64,000 nt of DNA from a bacterium BMS3Bbin10 (GCA_002897995.1 BDTT01000127.1:1-64000), one strand, 5' to 3'. Shown: positions 9,843 through 20,528, numbered from the stretch's first letter. Translations and numbers: made by a program. The notes: generated by a model from the sequence alone, not told the origin.

Positions 9843-10991
9843 CTAAGCCCCTTCCAGGGTCTCTTTCAGCAACTCATCCACCACGGCCTTGAGCGCATCT
9901 TCATCGCTTTTGCCTTTCGCCCTTTCCGCCTCAAAGGTTTTGACCTGACGCTCGGCGCTGGTGCCGCGCTTAACCACGGTTTTCACGTGCTGCACCTCTT
10001 TCACGCAGCCCAGGCTTTCGGCGTCTTCGGCAACCAGGTCCAGAAGTTCCGTCATCAATTTCTTGCACGGCACCACCTCGCCTTCGCCAAAATCGATGAG
10101 CCCTTCCGACAGGCCGTAGCGCTGGGCGCGCCACCGGTTCTCGTTGATGAGGAAGGGTTGATAGTAACGCCAGCGCTGGTTGCCCCGCCGCAGCCGGTAT
10201 AAAAAGCGGCAAATGCACTGGAACAGCGCCGCGATACACAGCGCATCATCCAGCAGCGGGCAGACATCGGTGATCCGCATTTCAAGGGTCGGAAATCTGT
10301 GGCTCGGGCGCAGGTCCCACCAGATCTTGGTGGCGTCCTCGATCGCCTTGACATTCACCAGAACGGCGATGGTGCGGTCATATTCGCTGTGGCTCACGAA
10401 TTGCGGCGGCAGGCCCGTGCGCGGGAGTTCATCGAATACGGAGAGCCGGTAGGACCGCAGCCCGGTCTTTTCTCCCTGCCAGAAAGGCGAAGACGTGGAC
10501 AGCGCCAGCAGATGGGGCAGGAAGTAGGACGCCTGGTTCAGAATGTCGACGCGCACCTCTTCATCTTCAATCCCCACATGAACATGCATCCCGCAGATAA
10601 TCATCCGGCGGACAACGATGCGAAGATCGTTGGCGATATCGTGGTAGCGCTCCTTGTCGGTTTGTTGCTGGGCCGACCATTTGGCGAAGGGATGGGTCGA
10701 GGCCGCCATTGGCGCCATGCCGAATTCACCGGCAACTTCGGCGATTGTGCCGCGAAGATGGCGGAGTTCTTTTCCCGCCTCGGCCACAGTTTTGCACACC
10801 GGTGTCCCGATCTCGATCTGCGAGCGCAGGAATTCCGGGCTGACCTGCCCCTTGGGAAGGGCGGCCTCGCACTTCGCCATCAATTCCGCCGGCGGCTCGG
10901 AAACAAGGTCGCGGGTTTCCTTGTCGACGAGAAGATATTCCTCTTCGACGCCAATCGTAAAACTCGGTTCGGTTAAGGCCATGCGCGGCAT
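9843..10991 (-). CDS. Carboxylate-amine ligase, YbdK/GCS2 family
   Basis: TIGVEEEYLLVD; GMHVHVGI; WWDLRPSHRFPTLEMRITD. Confidence 0.92.
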   Translation of the reverse strand: MPRMALTEPSFTIGVEEEYLLVDKETRDLVSEPPAELMAKCEAALPKGQVSPEFLRSQIEIGTPVCKTVAEAGKELRHLRGTIAEVAGEFGMAPMAASTHPFAKWSAQQQTDKERYHDIANDLRIVVRRMIICGMHVHVGIEDEEVRVDILNQASYFLPHLLALSTSSPFWQGEKTGLRSYRLSVFDELPRTGLPPQFVSHSEYDRTIAVLVNVKAIEDATKIWWDLRPSHRFPTLEMRITDVCPLLDDALCIAALFQCICRFLYRLRRGNQRWRYYQPFLINENRWRAQRYGLSEGLIDFGEGEVVPCKKLMTELLDLVAEDAESLGCVKEVQHVKTVVKRGTSAERQVKTFEAERAKGKSDEDALKAVVDELLKETLEGA

Positions 10992-11038
10992 CGTGACATG
11001 AAATTACCGGCGGAAAAAGTGGTGCTCCGGGCGGTCCC

Positions 11039-11770
11039 TCAGATGATTTGCTTCAGGATATCCCCGACCAGAAAGGCGACCGCCGCCGAGGCTATCCCAA
11101 TGACGAGGGTTTCGGTGCCGGTACGCAGCCAGTGAATGGGAGACCAGCGGCTGCGCAGTGAACCGATAAGGAAGAAGGTGAGGGCGGCCATGGCGATTGA
11201 TACGACAACGCTGGCTTCCAGACTGAATAAAAATGGTGCAACGGGCAGAAACCCGCAAAAGACGAAAGCCAGAAACGTTACCAGCCCGGCAGTAAAGGGT
11301 GAGCGCGTAATTGGCGGGAGGCCGTGCTCTTCCGTCATCATCATGTCGATCCAGTGTTCCTTCTCGGATGTGATCACTTCAACGGCGGCCTCGAGCGTCT
11401 TTCCCTTGAATCCCTTGGCCGCGAATATCTGACGGACTTCCTCGCGTTCGCCGTCGGGGGCATGCTCGATATGGCGCTCCTCCATATGGCGGATGAAATT
11501 ATATTCCTCGATTTCCGCCTTGGTGCCTGAATAGTTCGCCGCGGCCATGGAAAATCCGTCCGCCAGCAGGTTCGCGACGCCAAGAATAAGCAGATAGCGA
11601 TTCGACAGATCCGCGCCGACGGCGGCGGCGACGATAGCGAAGGTTGTGACCGTTCCGTCGATGCCGCCATAGACCCAGTCGCGCAAATAGCTGATTCTGG
11701 GCCCGTCCCTGAGACGTCTGGCGATGTCGTGTGGCTCATGAGAGTGTTCGAGGAACTGGGTTAAGGGCAT
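11039..11770 (-). CDS. VIT1/CCC1 transporter family protein
   Basis: ISYLRDWVYGGIDGTVTTFAIVAAAVGA; LLADGFSMAAANYSGTKAE. Confidence 0.93.
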   Translation of the reverse strand: MPLTQFLEHSHEPHDIARRLRDGPRISYLRDWVYGGIDGTVTTFAIVAAAVGADLSNRYLLILGVANLLADGFSMAAANYSGTKAEIEEYNFIRHMEERHIEHAPDGEREEVRQIFAAKGFKGKTLEAAVEVITSEKEHWIDMMMTEEHGLPPITRSPFTAGLVTFLAFVFCGFLPVAPFLFSLEASVVVSIAMAALTFFLIGSLRSRWSPIHWLRTGTETLVIGIASAAVAFLVGDILKQII

Positions 11771-11800
11771 ATCTTGTCACTCTATAAATGGGTCCCGAGC

Positions 11801-11863
11801 CTAGGGTCTGTTGAGGTTCAGGGCCGCGCCAGCGCCACAACCCTGAACCTCAACAGACCCTAG
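11801..11863. repeat. Perfect inverted repeat, 23-bp arms, 17-nt loop
   Basis: CTAGGGTCTGTTGAGGTTCAGGG (11801-11823) and its exact reverse complement (11841-11863). Confidence 0.95.
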
Positions 11864-11998
11864 TCAGGGTGTGGTCAATGTCATATACAGCGACGCATGT
11901 TGTCGCGCGGCAGGATTGCATTGCCATCTGACGTAATGCAAAGCGCTGGCAGAAGCCAGTCTCCCGCGAATTAATGCTGCTTTTGGAGTTCATGAGTC

Positions 11999-13387
11999 AT
12001 GGCCAAGACCTGGTCCCCCGATACCTGGAGATCGAAGCCGATTATTCAGGTCCCCGACTACCCCGACCAAGCCGCGCTTGAGGCGGTTGAGGCACAGCTT
12101 GCCACCTTCCCCCCGCTTGTATTCGCCGGGGAAGCGCGCGCGCTGAAGAGGCAGCTCGCCGCCGTTTCGCGCGGTGAGGCCTTTCTGCTTCAGGGTGGCG
12201 ATTGCGCGGAGAGTTTTGCCGAGCACGGGCCGGACAATATTCGCGATTTCTTTCGCGTGTTCCTGCAAATGGCGGTCGTGCTGACCTTCGCCGGCGGCTG
12301 TCCGGTGGTGAAGCTGGGGCGGATCGCCGGCCAGTTCGCCAAGCCGCGTTCCTCCGATACCGAAAAGCAGGGCGACATCGAATTGCCGAGCTACCGCGGC
12401 GATATCGTCAATGAGATCGAGTTCACCGAAGCCGCGCGTATTCCCGACCCTTCGCGCATGCTCAAGGCCTATCGCCAGTCGGCGGCGACGCTCAATCTTT
12501 TGCGGGCGCTGGCGCAAGGCGGCTATGCCAACCTCAATCATGTGCATCAGTGGAACCTCGGTTTCTTAAAAGATGGTCCGGCTGAAAAGCATTATGAAGA
12601 AATCGCCAGCAGGATTTCCGAATCCCTGGCGTTCATGAAATCCTGCGGGCTGACCCCCGACAATACGCCGCAATTGCGCTCGACCGAATTCTTCACCAGC
12701 CACGAAGCGCTTCTTCTCGGCTATGAGGAGGCCTTCACGCGGGTCGATTCCACGTCGGGCGACTGGTATGCGACGTCGGGCCATTTCGTGTGGATTGGCG
12801 ACCGGACGCGCCAAGCCGATCACGGGCATGTTGAATATGCCCGCGGGATCAAAAACCCGATCGGCATGAAATGCGGTCCCTCATTGCAGGCCGACGATAT
12901 GCTGCGGCTGATAGATATTCTCAATCCGGAGAATGAGGCGGGCCGGCTCACGCTGATTTGCCGGTTCGGGGCGGAAGACTCAGGAGATCATCTGTCGACT
13001 CTCATCCGGGCCGCCGAGCGGGAAGGGAAGAATATCGTGTGGTCATGCGATCCCATGCACGGCAATACCATCAAGGCCGCAAACGGTTACAAGACACGCC
13101 CCTTCGATCTGATCCTGAAGGAGGTCGAGGCCTTCTTCGACATTCATCGCGCCGAGGGAACGCATCCGGGCGGTGTCCATCTGGAGATGACGGGCCAGAA
13201 TGTGACGGAATGCATCGGCGGTGCGCGCGAAGTCACTGAAACCGATCTTTCGGACCGGTATCACACCTATTGCGATCCGCGTCTCAATGCAGATCAGGCT
13301 CTCGAGTTGGCGTTTCTGATTGCGGATCGTCTGAAACGCGATCGCGCGCAAGCGCCGGATGCCAAAAAAACCGCGTCGGCCGGTTGA
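11999..13387 (+). CDS. Class II 3-deoxy-7-phosphoheptulonate synthase
   Basis: [44 protein letters not shown]. Confidence 0.96.
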   Translation: MAKTWSPDTWRSKPIIQVPDYPDQAALEAVEAQLATFPPLVFAGEARALKRQLAAVSRGEAFLLQGGDCAESFAEHGPDNIRDFFRVFLQMAVVLTFAGGCPVVKLGRIAGQFAKPRSSDTEKQGDIELPSYRGDIVNEIEFTEAARIPDPSRMLKAYRQSAATLNLLRALAQGGYANLNHVHQWNLGFLKDGPAEKHYEEIASRISESLAFMKSCGLTPDNTPQLRSTEFFTSHEALLLGYEEAFTRVDSTSGDWYATSGHFVWIGDRTRQADHGHVEYARGIKNPIGMKCGPSLQADDMLRLIDILNPENEAGRLTLICRFGAEDSGDHLSTLIRAAEREGKNIVWSCDPMHGNTIKAANGYKTRPFDLILKEVEAFFDIHRAEGTHPGGVHLEMTGQNVTECIGGAREVTETDLSDRYHTYCDPRLNADQALELAFLIADRLKRDRAQAPDAKKTASAG

Positions 13388-13437
13388 GGCGGGCTTGGTC
13401 CTTGCCTGACGGTCCGGCGCACCGGTAATCTGCGCCC

Positions 13438-15111
13438 ATGCCACGAGACATTACCGACAAGGTTTCCATTGCGCTGGCGCAACTGAACCCGGCGGTCGGC
13501 GACGTCGCCGGGAATGCCGCGCTGGCTCGCAGGGCGCGCGAAGAAGCCGCCGGTATGGGCGCGGACCTGCTGGTCTTTACCGAACTCTTCATCACCGGAT
13601 ATCCGCCGGAGGATCTGATCCTCAAGCCGGCGTTTCGCGCCGCCGCGCGCGCCTGTATTGAAGACCTTGCCGGGGAAACGTCGAATGACGGTCCGGCGAT
13701 ACTGATCGGAACGCCCTGGGAGGAGGGCGGACAGGTCTATAACGCCGCCGCGCTGCTGGATCGCGGCAAAATCGCGGGCCTAAGCTACAAGGCCGAACTC
13801 CCCAACTACGGTGTGTTTGATGAAAAACGCGTCTTTGAGCCGGGTCCGATGCCGGGTTCGCTCAATTTTCGCGGGTTACGGATTGGCGTCGCGATTTGCG
13901 AAGACATCTGGGTTGACGAGATTTGCGAATGCCTGGTGGAGACCGGCGCGGAAATACTGATCGTGCCGAACGGGTCGCCTTACTTTTCCGGCAAAATGGA
14001 TGTGCGCATGAATGTCGCCGCCCAGCGGGTGGCCGAGAATGGTGTGCCGCTGATCTATGTGAATCAGGTTGGCGGCCAGGATGAGCTTGTGTTTGATGGC
14101 GCGTCCTTTGCGCTCAGCAATGACAGCGCGCTGGCGGCTCAGCTCCCGGCCTGGCGGGAGAAAATCGAGTTGACGGAATGGTCGCGGAGCGATGGCGCAT
14201 GGCGCTGCGTGCCGAACATCTTCGAAATGGTTGAGGAGGGAGAGGAGGCGGACTATCTCGCCTGCGTGACGGGCTTGCGGGATTATGTGACCAAGAACGG
14301 GTTTCCGGGCGTCGTGCTGGGTCTGTCGGGCGGCATCGATTCAGCGCTCTGCGCTGCAATATCCGTCGATGCGCTGGGGCCTGAAAAAGTGCATTGCATC
14401 ATGCTGCCCTACACCTTTACCAGCGATCAAAGTCTGAGTGACGCGGCCGCATGTGCCGAGGTGCTGGATGTGCGCTATGAAATCGTACCGATTCACGCTC
14501 CCGTTGAGGGTTTTGCCGAATGCCTTCAGCCCTTTTTCGAGGGGCAGCCCGCCGGCACGGCGGAGGAAAATATCCAGTCGCGCACGCGCGGCACAATACT
14601 CATGGCCATCTCCAACAAGTTTGGCTCAATGCTGGTGACAACCGGCAACAAGTCGGAAGTGTCGGTTGGCTACGCCACGCTCTATGGCGATATGAATGGC
14701 GGTTTCAACCCGATCAAAGACCTCTACAAGACGCAGGTTTATGCTCTCTCGCGCTGGCGCAACGCGCATGTGCCGCAGGGCGCGCTCGGGCCCGGCGGCA
14801 TGGTCATCCCCGAAAATATTCTCACCAAGGCGCCAACCGCGGAATTGAAGGAAAACCAGAGGGATCAGGATTCTCTTCCCGCCTATGACGTGCTCGACGA
14901 TATTCTCGAATGTCTCGTTGATAACGAAATGCCGGTGGCGGATATTGTTGCGCGCGGCCATGACGAGGCGACCGTTTCGCATATTGAGCAGCTGCTCTAT
15001 CTCGCCGAATACAAACGCCGGCAATCGGCCCCGGGGGTCAAGATCACGCAGAAACTGTTCGGCCGGGACCGCCGCTATCCGATAACCAACGGATTTCGCG
15101 AGACGGAATAG
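13438..15111 (+). CDS. nadE: Glutamine-dependent NAD+ synthase
   Basis: N-terminal nitrilase-type domain (ALAQLNPAVGD), C-terminal LGLSGGIDSAL, NKFGSMLVTTGNKSE. Confidence 0.96.
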   Translation: MPRDITDKVSIALAQLNPAVGDVAGNAALARRAREEAAGMGADLLVFTELFITGYPPEDLILKPAFRAAARACIEDLAGETSNDGPAILIGTPWEEGGQVYNAAALLDRGKIAGLSYKAELPNYGVFDEKRVFEPGPMPGSLNFRGLRIGVAICEDIWVDEICECLVETGAEILIVPNGSPYFSGKMDVRMNVAAQRVAENGVPLIYVNQVGGQDELVFDGASFALSNDSALAAQLPAWREKIELTEWSRSDGAWRCVPNIFEMVEEGEEADYLACVTGLRDYVTKNGFPGVVLGLSGGIDSALCAAISVDALGPEKVHCIMLPYTFTSDQSLSDAAACAEVLDVRYEIVPIHAPVEGFAECLQPFFEGQPAGTAEENIQSRTRGTILMAISNKFGSMLVTTGNKSEVSVGYATLYGDMNGGFNPIKDLYKTQVYALSRWRNAHVPQGALGPGGMVIPENILTKAPTAELKENQRDQDSLPAYDVLDDILECLVDNEMPVADIVARGHDEATVSHIEQLLYLAEYKRRQSAPGVKITQKLFGRDRRYPITNGFRETE

Positions 15112-15163
15112 CTGGTGCGTATCACCGATAAGTGGGAACCACTTATCGGTGATACGCACTAGC
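15111..15163. repeat. Near-perfect hairpin, GCTAGTGCGTATCACCGATAAG family, copy 2; also candidate bidirectional terminator
   Basis: GCTGGTGCGTATCACCGATAAGTGG-GAA-CCACTTATCGGTGATACGCACTAGC: 25-bp stem with one G:T, 3-nt loop, between convergent stop codons. Confidence 0.95.
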
Positions 15164-16265
15164 GGGCCGGTTTCGCCTTGTTCTTTTCATCGACGAATTT
15201 CGCGCCGCCCGGGCCGGGCTTTTGTCCTTTCCCGCTTTCCGCTTTTTCGTTCGCGGCGGCGATCTCGCTCGGATTGTATTCAACCGCCTTGCAGGAGCAG
15301 CCCTTTACATATTCCTTGCGGTAGCGCCAGGCATTGGGCTGGTCGCTATAGGCGCGCCGCCCGTCGGCGGAAACCATTTGCTCGGGTTCCTCACCGGGGT
15401 TGCGGTACACGAACAACTCCGCGGGCGCCGCGCAGCGCGATTGGCATTTCCGCAGATCTTGTGCAAAACGGCTGGGCAGTGCCGAAAAACTTACAGGAAA
15501 GTAGTAACCGTCGCAGGATCTCACGCATAAAGTGCGATAGGTGGCGAAAGATTCGATCCGGGAAGTTTCCAGTCCGCGCCTTGGCGCGGTATCCCAGAAA
15601 TCCTCCTCGAACCAGCTCATGAACCCGCGTCCGCCGCCGCGCCGCCGCGTCTCCTGCTGGTAACTGGTTCTGCAACCGGCCCGGCTGAGTGCCGCGATAA
15701 GATCACTCTGGCGGCGGCTCTGGCCGCCGCGCGTGGCCGCGCGCTGTTCCTGGAGTAGCGCAAGCTGGCGCCTGGCGTCTTCGATCTTGCGGTTCAACCG
15801 AAGGCATCTGGGGGTGCGGACAAGCGAGCGCCCAAATATAAAGTTGCTCTGATAACAGCCCAGCCGGTTAGCCCTGGCCTGGGATGTCTGGAATATCCGG
15901 TCGAAATTGCGGATCTTCTTATCGAGCGCGGGACCATCGTTGCGCCCTTGCTGGCGCTGGACCCAGTCATTGGCCAGCTCCTGCTCAAGCTGCATGCAGC
16001 GCAACTCCTGCGCCGATGGGCGGCGCTGGCCCTGATATGCGGGCGGCGGCTGCTGATATCCAGGTTGAGGATAGGGTTGCGGATATGGCTGCGGATAGGG
16101 TTGCTGGGCAACTGCCAGCGACCAGATCCCGACAACCCCAAACACAATAGCGCTGCCGCAGGCTGCGGCGATACCGCTCTTGCGGTGCTGGGCAAATGAC
16201 TTTTGAAGAGTCGATATTGTACGCTTCAATTTCAAGACGACCTGGCCGCGTGAAAACATCACCAA
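15159..16265 (-). CDS. DUF2865-like protein with Pro-rich N-terminal region
   Basis: PYPQPYPQPYPQPGYQQPPP repeat; CVRSCDGYYFPVSFSALPSRFAQDLRKCQSRC...VYRNPGEEPEQMVSADG. Confidence 0.8.
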   Translation of the reverse strand: MVMFSRGQVVLKLKRTISTLQKSFAQHRKSGIAAACGSAIVFGVVGIWSLAVAQQPYPQPYPQPYPQPGYQQPPPAYQGQRRPSAQELRCMQLEQELANDWVQRQQGRNDGPALDKKIRNFDRIFQTSQARANRLGCYQSNFIFGRSLVRTPRCLRLNRKIEDARRQLALLQEQRAATRGGQSRRQSDLIAALSRAGCRTSYQQETRRRGGGRGFMSWFEEDFWDTAPRRGLETSRIESFATYRTLCVRSCDGYYFPVSFSALPSRFAQDLRKCQSRCAAPAELFVYRNPGEEPEQMVSADGRRAYSDQPNAWRYRKEYVKGCSCKAVEYNPSEIAAANEKAESGKGQKPGPGGAKFVDEKNKAKPAR

Positions 16266-16437
16266 TTATGAAACCTGACCGGGTAAAGGGTCAATGCGGC
16301 AGCTTTACGTTGCCCGGGCGCCGGGTTCAAGCGGCAGGGCGATCACTTTTGACCTGCGAAACGCACTGGCGATACTCTTGTCTCGCGTTTGCAGACGTCG
16401 GATATGTAACCGCTCAACGCCCTCATGGAGAGCTGCC

Positions 16438-17220
16438 TTGACACCGCAACAAATTGAACAGGCCGCCGGCGCGCTCAAAGCGGCACGCAAGGATAACAGA
16501 ATGCTCGCCGGTCTCGATGACGGCCTGACGCCCCGCAGCATGGAAGACGGCTATGCGCTTCAGGATGCCTTCATGCGCATTTGGGAGGAACCGGTCGCCG
16601 GCTGGAAAGTGGGAGCGACGGCTGAAAAAGTGCAGGAACTTTATGGGGTGAGCGAGCCTTTTTGCGGACCGTTCTATGTGCCAACCACATTTACCTCTCC
16701 GGCAGAGCCGAAAGCTCGGGATTTCGGGCATTTTTGCATCGAAAGCGAATTTGCCTTCCGGTTCGGCTCCACGCTTGCCGCGCGGAAACGCGCATATGAC
16801 CGGGAGGAAATCCTGGGCGCCATTGAGGCCGTCCTCCCGGCGTTTGAGCTGATTTCACCGCGCTTCGATACGCTTCTGCAGGACCGCATCGCGCTGGCGG
16901 CGGCGGATTGCGGGCTGAATGGCGGCTTCGTGCTGGGCGAAGATTACGCCAATTGGCGCGGCCTTGATCTTGCCGCGCATGGCGTGCGGCTGAGTGTCGA
17001 TGGCGAAGTAAAGGGCGAGGGGACCGGCGCAAACGCGCTCGGCCATCCCTTCAATGTGCTGGACTGGCTGGTCAATGAACTCTCGCGGCGCGGCATCGAC
17101 CTGAACGCCGGCGAGATTGTCTCCACAGGCACCTGTACTGGAATTGTTTTTCTGGAGCAGGGGCAAAAGGCGGTCGCCGACTATGGCGTCCTGGGGACGA
17201 TCGAAGTGACATTCGTCTAG
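16438..17220 (+). CDS. 2-keto-4-pentenoate hydratase/fumarylacetoacetase-like protein
   Basis: Likely TTG start; AGWKVGATAEKVQ; NGGFVLGEDY; IDLNAGEIVSTGTCTGI. Confidence 0.85.
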   Translation: MTPQQIEQAAGALKAARKDNRMLAGLDDGLTPRSMEDGYALQDAFMRIWEEPVAGWKVGATAEKVQELYGVSEPFCGPFYVPTTFTSPAEPKARDFGHFCIESEFAFRFGSTLAARKRAYDREEILGAIEAVLPAFELISPRFDTLLQDRIALAAADCGLNGGFVLGEDYANWRGLDLAAHGVRLSVDGEVKGEGTGANALGHPFNVLDWLVNELSRRGIDLNAGEIVSTGTCTGIVFLEQGQKAVADYGVLGTIEVTFV

Positions 17221-17416
17221 GTCCGTCCCAAATATGTTGACCTGACCGGCCTTCTTCACCATTGTCGCAGCCCATGACGGGAACGGCGCGTAAACCAGTT
17301 GCTATCATTTGCAGCATTATCATTACCGCCTAGCGAAAAAAGCTGGCGCGGCCGTTCTCCTGTTTAATTCATGAAATTGCTGATTTGGAGCGCCCCCGCC
17401 AGCCGGAGATGGACTG

Positions 17417-18784
17417 TTGGACCTCAGGCTCTACAACACGCTGACCGGGCGGAAAGAAACCTTTACACCGCTCGATGAGAACAATGTCCGCATGTATGTG
17501 TGCGGGCCGACCGTTTACGACCATGCCCATATCGGCAATGCGCGGCCCGTGATCGTGTTCGATGTGCTCTACCGGCTGCTGCGTCACCTCTACGGGAAAA
17601 CCCACGTTACCTATGCGCGCAACATCACCGACGTGGACGACAAGATAAACGCCCGCGCGGCGCAGGAGGGCGTGCCCATCGATGAGATAACCGCGCGCAC
17701 GACGAAGCAGTTTCACGACGACATCGCGGCGCTTGGCGTGCTGCCGCCCGACGTGGAGCCGCGCGCGACCGATCATATCGAACAGATGAAGGCGCTCATC
17801 GAGAAGCTGGTGGAAAAGGGCAATGCCTATGTGGCGGAAGGCCATGTGCTGTTCCACGTGCCCTCCATGGCGGATTACGGCAAGCTCTCGAAGCGCACGC
17901 TCGATGAGATGGAGGCCGGCGCGCGGGTCGAGGTCGCGCCCTACAAGAAAGACCCGATGGATTTCGTCCTGTGGAAGCCCTCGAAAGAGGGCGAGCCGGG
18001 ATGGGACAGCCCCTGCGGCATCGACGGGCCGGGACGCCCCGGCTGGCATATCGAATGCTCCGCCATGTCGGCGCAGCATCTGGGCGAAACCTTCGACATT
18101 CACGGCGGCGGGGTCGATCTCGTCTTCCCGCATCACGAGAATGAAATCGCCCAATCGCGATGCGGGTTCGGCACGGGGTTTATGGCGCAGGTGTGGATGC
18201 ATAACGGCTATCTGCAGGTCGAGGGACAGAAGATGTCCAAGTCGGCGGGTAATTTCATTACGATCCATGATCTGCTCAAGGAATGGCCCGGCGAAGCCAT
18301 CCGTCTGGCAATGCTCACGACCCACTACCGGCAGCCCTTCAACTGGACCGAGGCCGGCGTGAGGGAGGCCAAGCGTACGCTCGACCACTGGTATCAGTTA
18401 ACTGAAGATGCAGAGCCCGGCTGCGCCGTGTGCGCCGATGTGCTTGAAGCTCTGGGGGACGATCTCAACACCCCCAAGGCGCTGACCGCGATGCACCGGC
18501 TGCGCAGTGCAGCCGCCCGGGGTGAAAAAAGTGCGGCAGCCTCCTTGAAAGCCTGCGGGCAGTTTTTGGGGCTGTTGAACAAGTCGGGTTCGGAGTGGAC
18601 AGCCTGGCGGCCGGAAGCCGTCGAGATAGACGAGAGGCAAATCGAGCAACTGATCGCGGCGCGTCTGAAAGCGCGCGGATCGAAAGATTTCGCCGAGGCG
18701 GACCGTATCCGCGATGAGCTGGCGGCCATGGGCGTCGCACTCAAGGACAGCCCTGAGGGAACCACGTGGGAAATAGCGCGATGA
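17417..18784 (+). CDS. cysS: Cysteinyl-tRNA synthetase
   Basis: [41 protein letters not shown]. Confidence 0.98.
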   Translation: MDLRLYNTLTGRKETFTPLDENNVRMYVCGPTVYDHAHIGNARPVIVFDVLYRLLRHLYGKTHVTYARNITDVDDKINARAAQEGVPIDEITARTTKQFHDDIAALGVLPPDVEPRATDHIEQMKALIEKLVEKGNAYVAEGHVLFHVPSMADYGKLSKRTLDEMEAGARVEVAPYKKDPMDFVLWKPSKEGEPGWDSPCGIDGPGRPGWHIECSAMSAQHLGETFDIHGGGVDLVFPHHENEIAQSRCGFGTGFMAQVWMHNGYLQVEGQKMSKSAGNFITIHDLLKEWPGEAIRLAMLTTHYRQPFNWTEAGVREAKRTLDHWYQLTEDAEPGCAVCADVLEALGDDLNTPKALTAMHRLRSAAARGEKSAAASLKACGQFLGLLNKSGSEWTAWRPEAVEIDERQIEQLIAARLKARGSKDFAEADRIRDELAAMGVALKDSPEGTTWEIAR

Positions 18785-18812
18785 ACGCTTGGCGTTTGCA
18801 TCATCATAAAAT

Positions 18813-18903
18813 CCTCATGCTGAGGAGCGATCCGTCAGGATCGCGTCTCGAAGCATGTGACGGCATCCTTCGAGACGGCGCTTTGCGCCTCCTCAGGATG
18901 AGG
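18813..18903. repeat. Paired REP/BIME-like hairpins, locus A
   Basis: CCTCATGCTGAGGAG...CGTCTCGAAGCATG followed by CATCCTTCGAGACG...CTCCTCAGGATGAGG. Confidence 0.92.
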
Positions 18904-18920
18904 CGCTGCGGGATCAAGAG

Positions 18921-20528
18921 ATGAGTAAGAAAAAAGAACGCCTCTATCTTTTCGACACGACGTTGCGTGACGGCGTGCAGACCATCGGCGTGGATTTTTC
19001 GCTTGAGGACAAGCTGCTCATTGCCGAGACGCTGGATGCGCTCGGGGTGGACTATATCGAGGGCGGTTATCCGGGCGCCAATCCGGTCGATACGGCGCTG
19101 TTTGAAAACAGGCGGCTCTACAAGAACGCGAATTTTACCGCTTTTGGCATGACCAAGCGGGCCGGGCGCAGCATTTCCAACGATCCGGGTTTCAAGGATT
19201 TGCTCAACGCCGAATGCGACGCCATCTGCCTGGTGGCTAAAACCTGGGACTATCACGTGCGCGTGGCGCTGGGCATTTCCAATGAAGAAAATCTGGACGC
19301 CATCTCCCAGTCGATCAGGGCGATCGGGGAAACGGACCGCGAGCCGCTGCTCGATTGCGAGCATTTCTTCGACGGCTACAAGGCCGACAGGGACTATGCG
19401 CTGGCCTGCGCCAAGGCAGCCTATGACGAAGGGGCGCGCTGGGTCGTGCTGTGCGACACCAATGGCGGGACGCTGCCCACCGAGATTGAGGAAATCGTCT
19501 CGGCCGTTACCAAAGTTGTGCCGGGCGATCATCTCGGCATTCATACCCACAACGATACCGAGAACGCGGTGGCCAATACGCTGGCCGCCATACGCGCCGG
19601 TGCGCGCCAGGTGCAGGGCACCCTCAACGGCCTTGGCGAGCGTTGCGGCAACGCCAACCTGACGTCGATCATTCCGACCCTGATGCTGAAATCCGAATTC
19701 GCCGACCATTTCGAGATCGGCGTCACGCCGGCGCAATTGCGCATGCTGACACATGCGTCTCGTGTCCTCGATGAAATCCTGAACCGGGCGCCGGACCGCC
19801 ATGCGCCTTATGTGGGCGAGTCGGCTTTCGCCACCAAGGCGGGGATTCATGCCTCGGCGATCTTCAAGGACCCGGCGACATATGAACATATCGACCCCGA
19901 ACTGGTGGGCAATCAGCGCCGTGTGCTGGTTTCAAATCAGGGCGGCAAGTCGAACATCATGGCGGAGCTTGAACGCCTCGGCATCAAGGCGTCGAAGGAC
20001 GATCCCAGGCTGGACATTCTTCTGGCCGAGGTGAAGAGCCGGGAAGCCACCGGTTATGCCTATGAAGGCGCGGACGCCTCATTTGAGCTTCTTGCCCGGC
20101 GCACGCTGGGTAACGTGCCGCGCTTCTTCGAAGTCGACAGCTTCCGCGTCATGGTGGAGCGCCGCCACAATGCGGTCGGAGAGCTGGTCACCATCTCCGA
20201 AGCGACCGTAAAGGTCCATGTGAACGGGGACACCATGTTGAGCGTGGGCGAAGGAAACGGCCCGATCAACGCGCTCGATACCGCGCTGCGCAAGGACCTT
20301 GGAAAATATCAGACCTTTATCGAAGATCTTGAACTGGTGGACTACAAGGTGCGCATTCTGACCGGGGGCTCCGATGCGGTGACGCGCGTGCTGGTGGAAA
20401 GCCGCGATGGCGCGGGCGCGCGCTGGTTCACGGTCGGTGTGTCGCCGAATATTGTCGATGCCTCGTTTGAAGCCCTGCTCGACTCCATCAACTACAAACT
20501 CATCCGCGATGGCGCCACCGCGCCGTAA
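18921..20528 (+). CDS. cimA: Citramalate synthase
   Basis: LYLFDTTLRDGVQTIGVDFSLEDKL; ARQVQGTLNGLGERCGNANL. Confidence 0.94.
   Translation: MSKKKERLYLFDTTLRDGVQTIGVDFSLEDKLLIAETLDALGVDYIEGGYPGANPVDTALFENRRLYKNANFTAFGMTKRAGRSISNDPGFKDLLNAECDAICLVAKTWDYHVRVALGISNEENLDAISQSIRAIGETDREPLLDCEHFFDGYKADRDYALACAKAAYDEGARWVVLCDTNGGTLPTEIEEIVSAVTKVVPGDHLGIHTHNDTENAVANTLAAIRAGARQVQGTLNGLGERCGNANLTSIIPTLMLKSEFADHFEIGVTPAQLRMLTHASRVLDEILNRAPDRHAPYVGESAFATKAGIHASAIFKDPATYEHIDPELVGNQRRVLVSNQGGKSNIMAELERLGIKASKDDPRLDILLAEVKSREATGYAYEGADASFELLARRTLGNVPRFFEVDSFRVMVERRHNAVGELVTISEATVKVHVNGDTMLSVGEGNGPINALDTALRKDLGKYQTFIEDLELVDYKVRILTGGSDAVTRVLVESRDGAGARWFTVGVSPNIVDASFEALLDSINYKLIRDGATAP

Noticed and set aside
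16040-16110. Short tandem repeat (GGATAGGGTTGCGGATATGGCTGC) as a possible CRISPR or VNTR
   Set aside because: It encodes the PYPQ repeat of the DUF2865-like protein; spacers absent, so not CRISPR. Length variation is possible but cannot be judged from one genome.
17300-17345. Fur-like box TTGCAGCATTATCATTACC upstream of cysS
   Set aside because: Match to the Fur consensus is weak and one-sided; no iron-related target gene.
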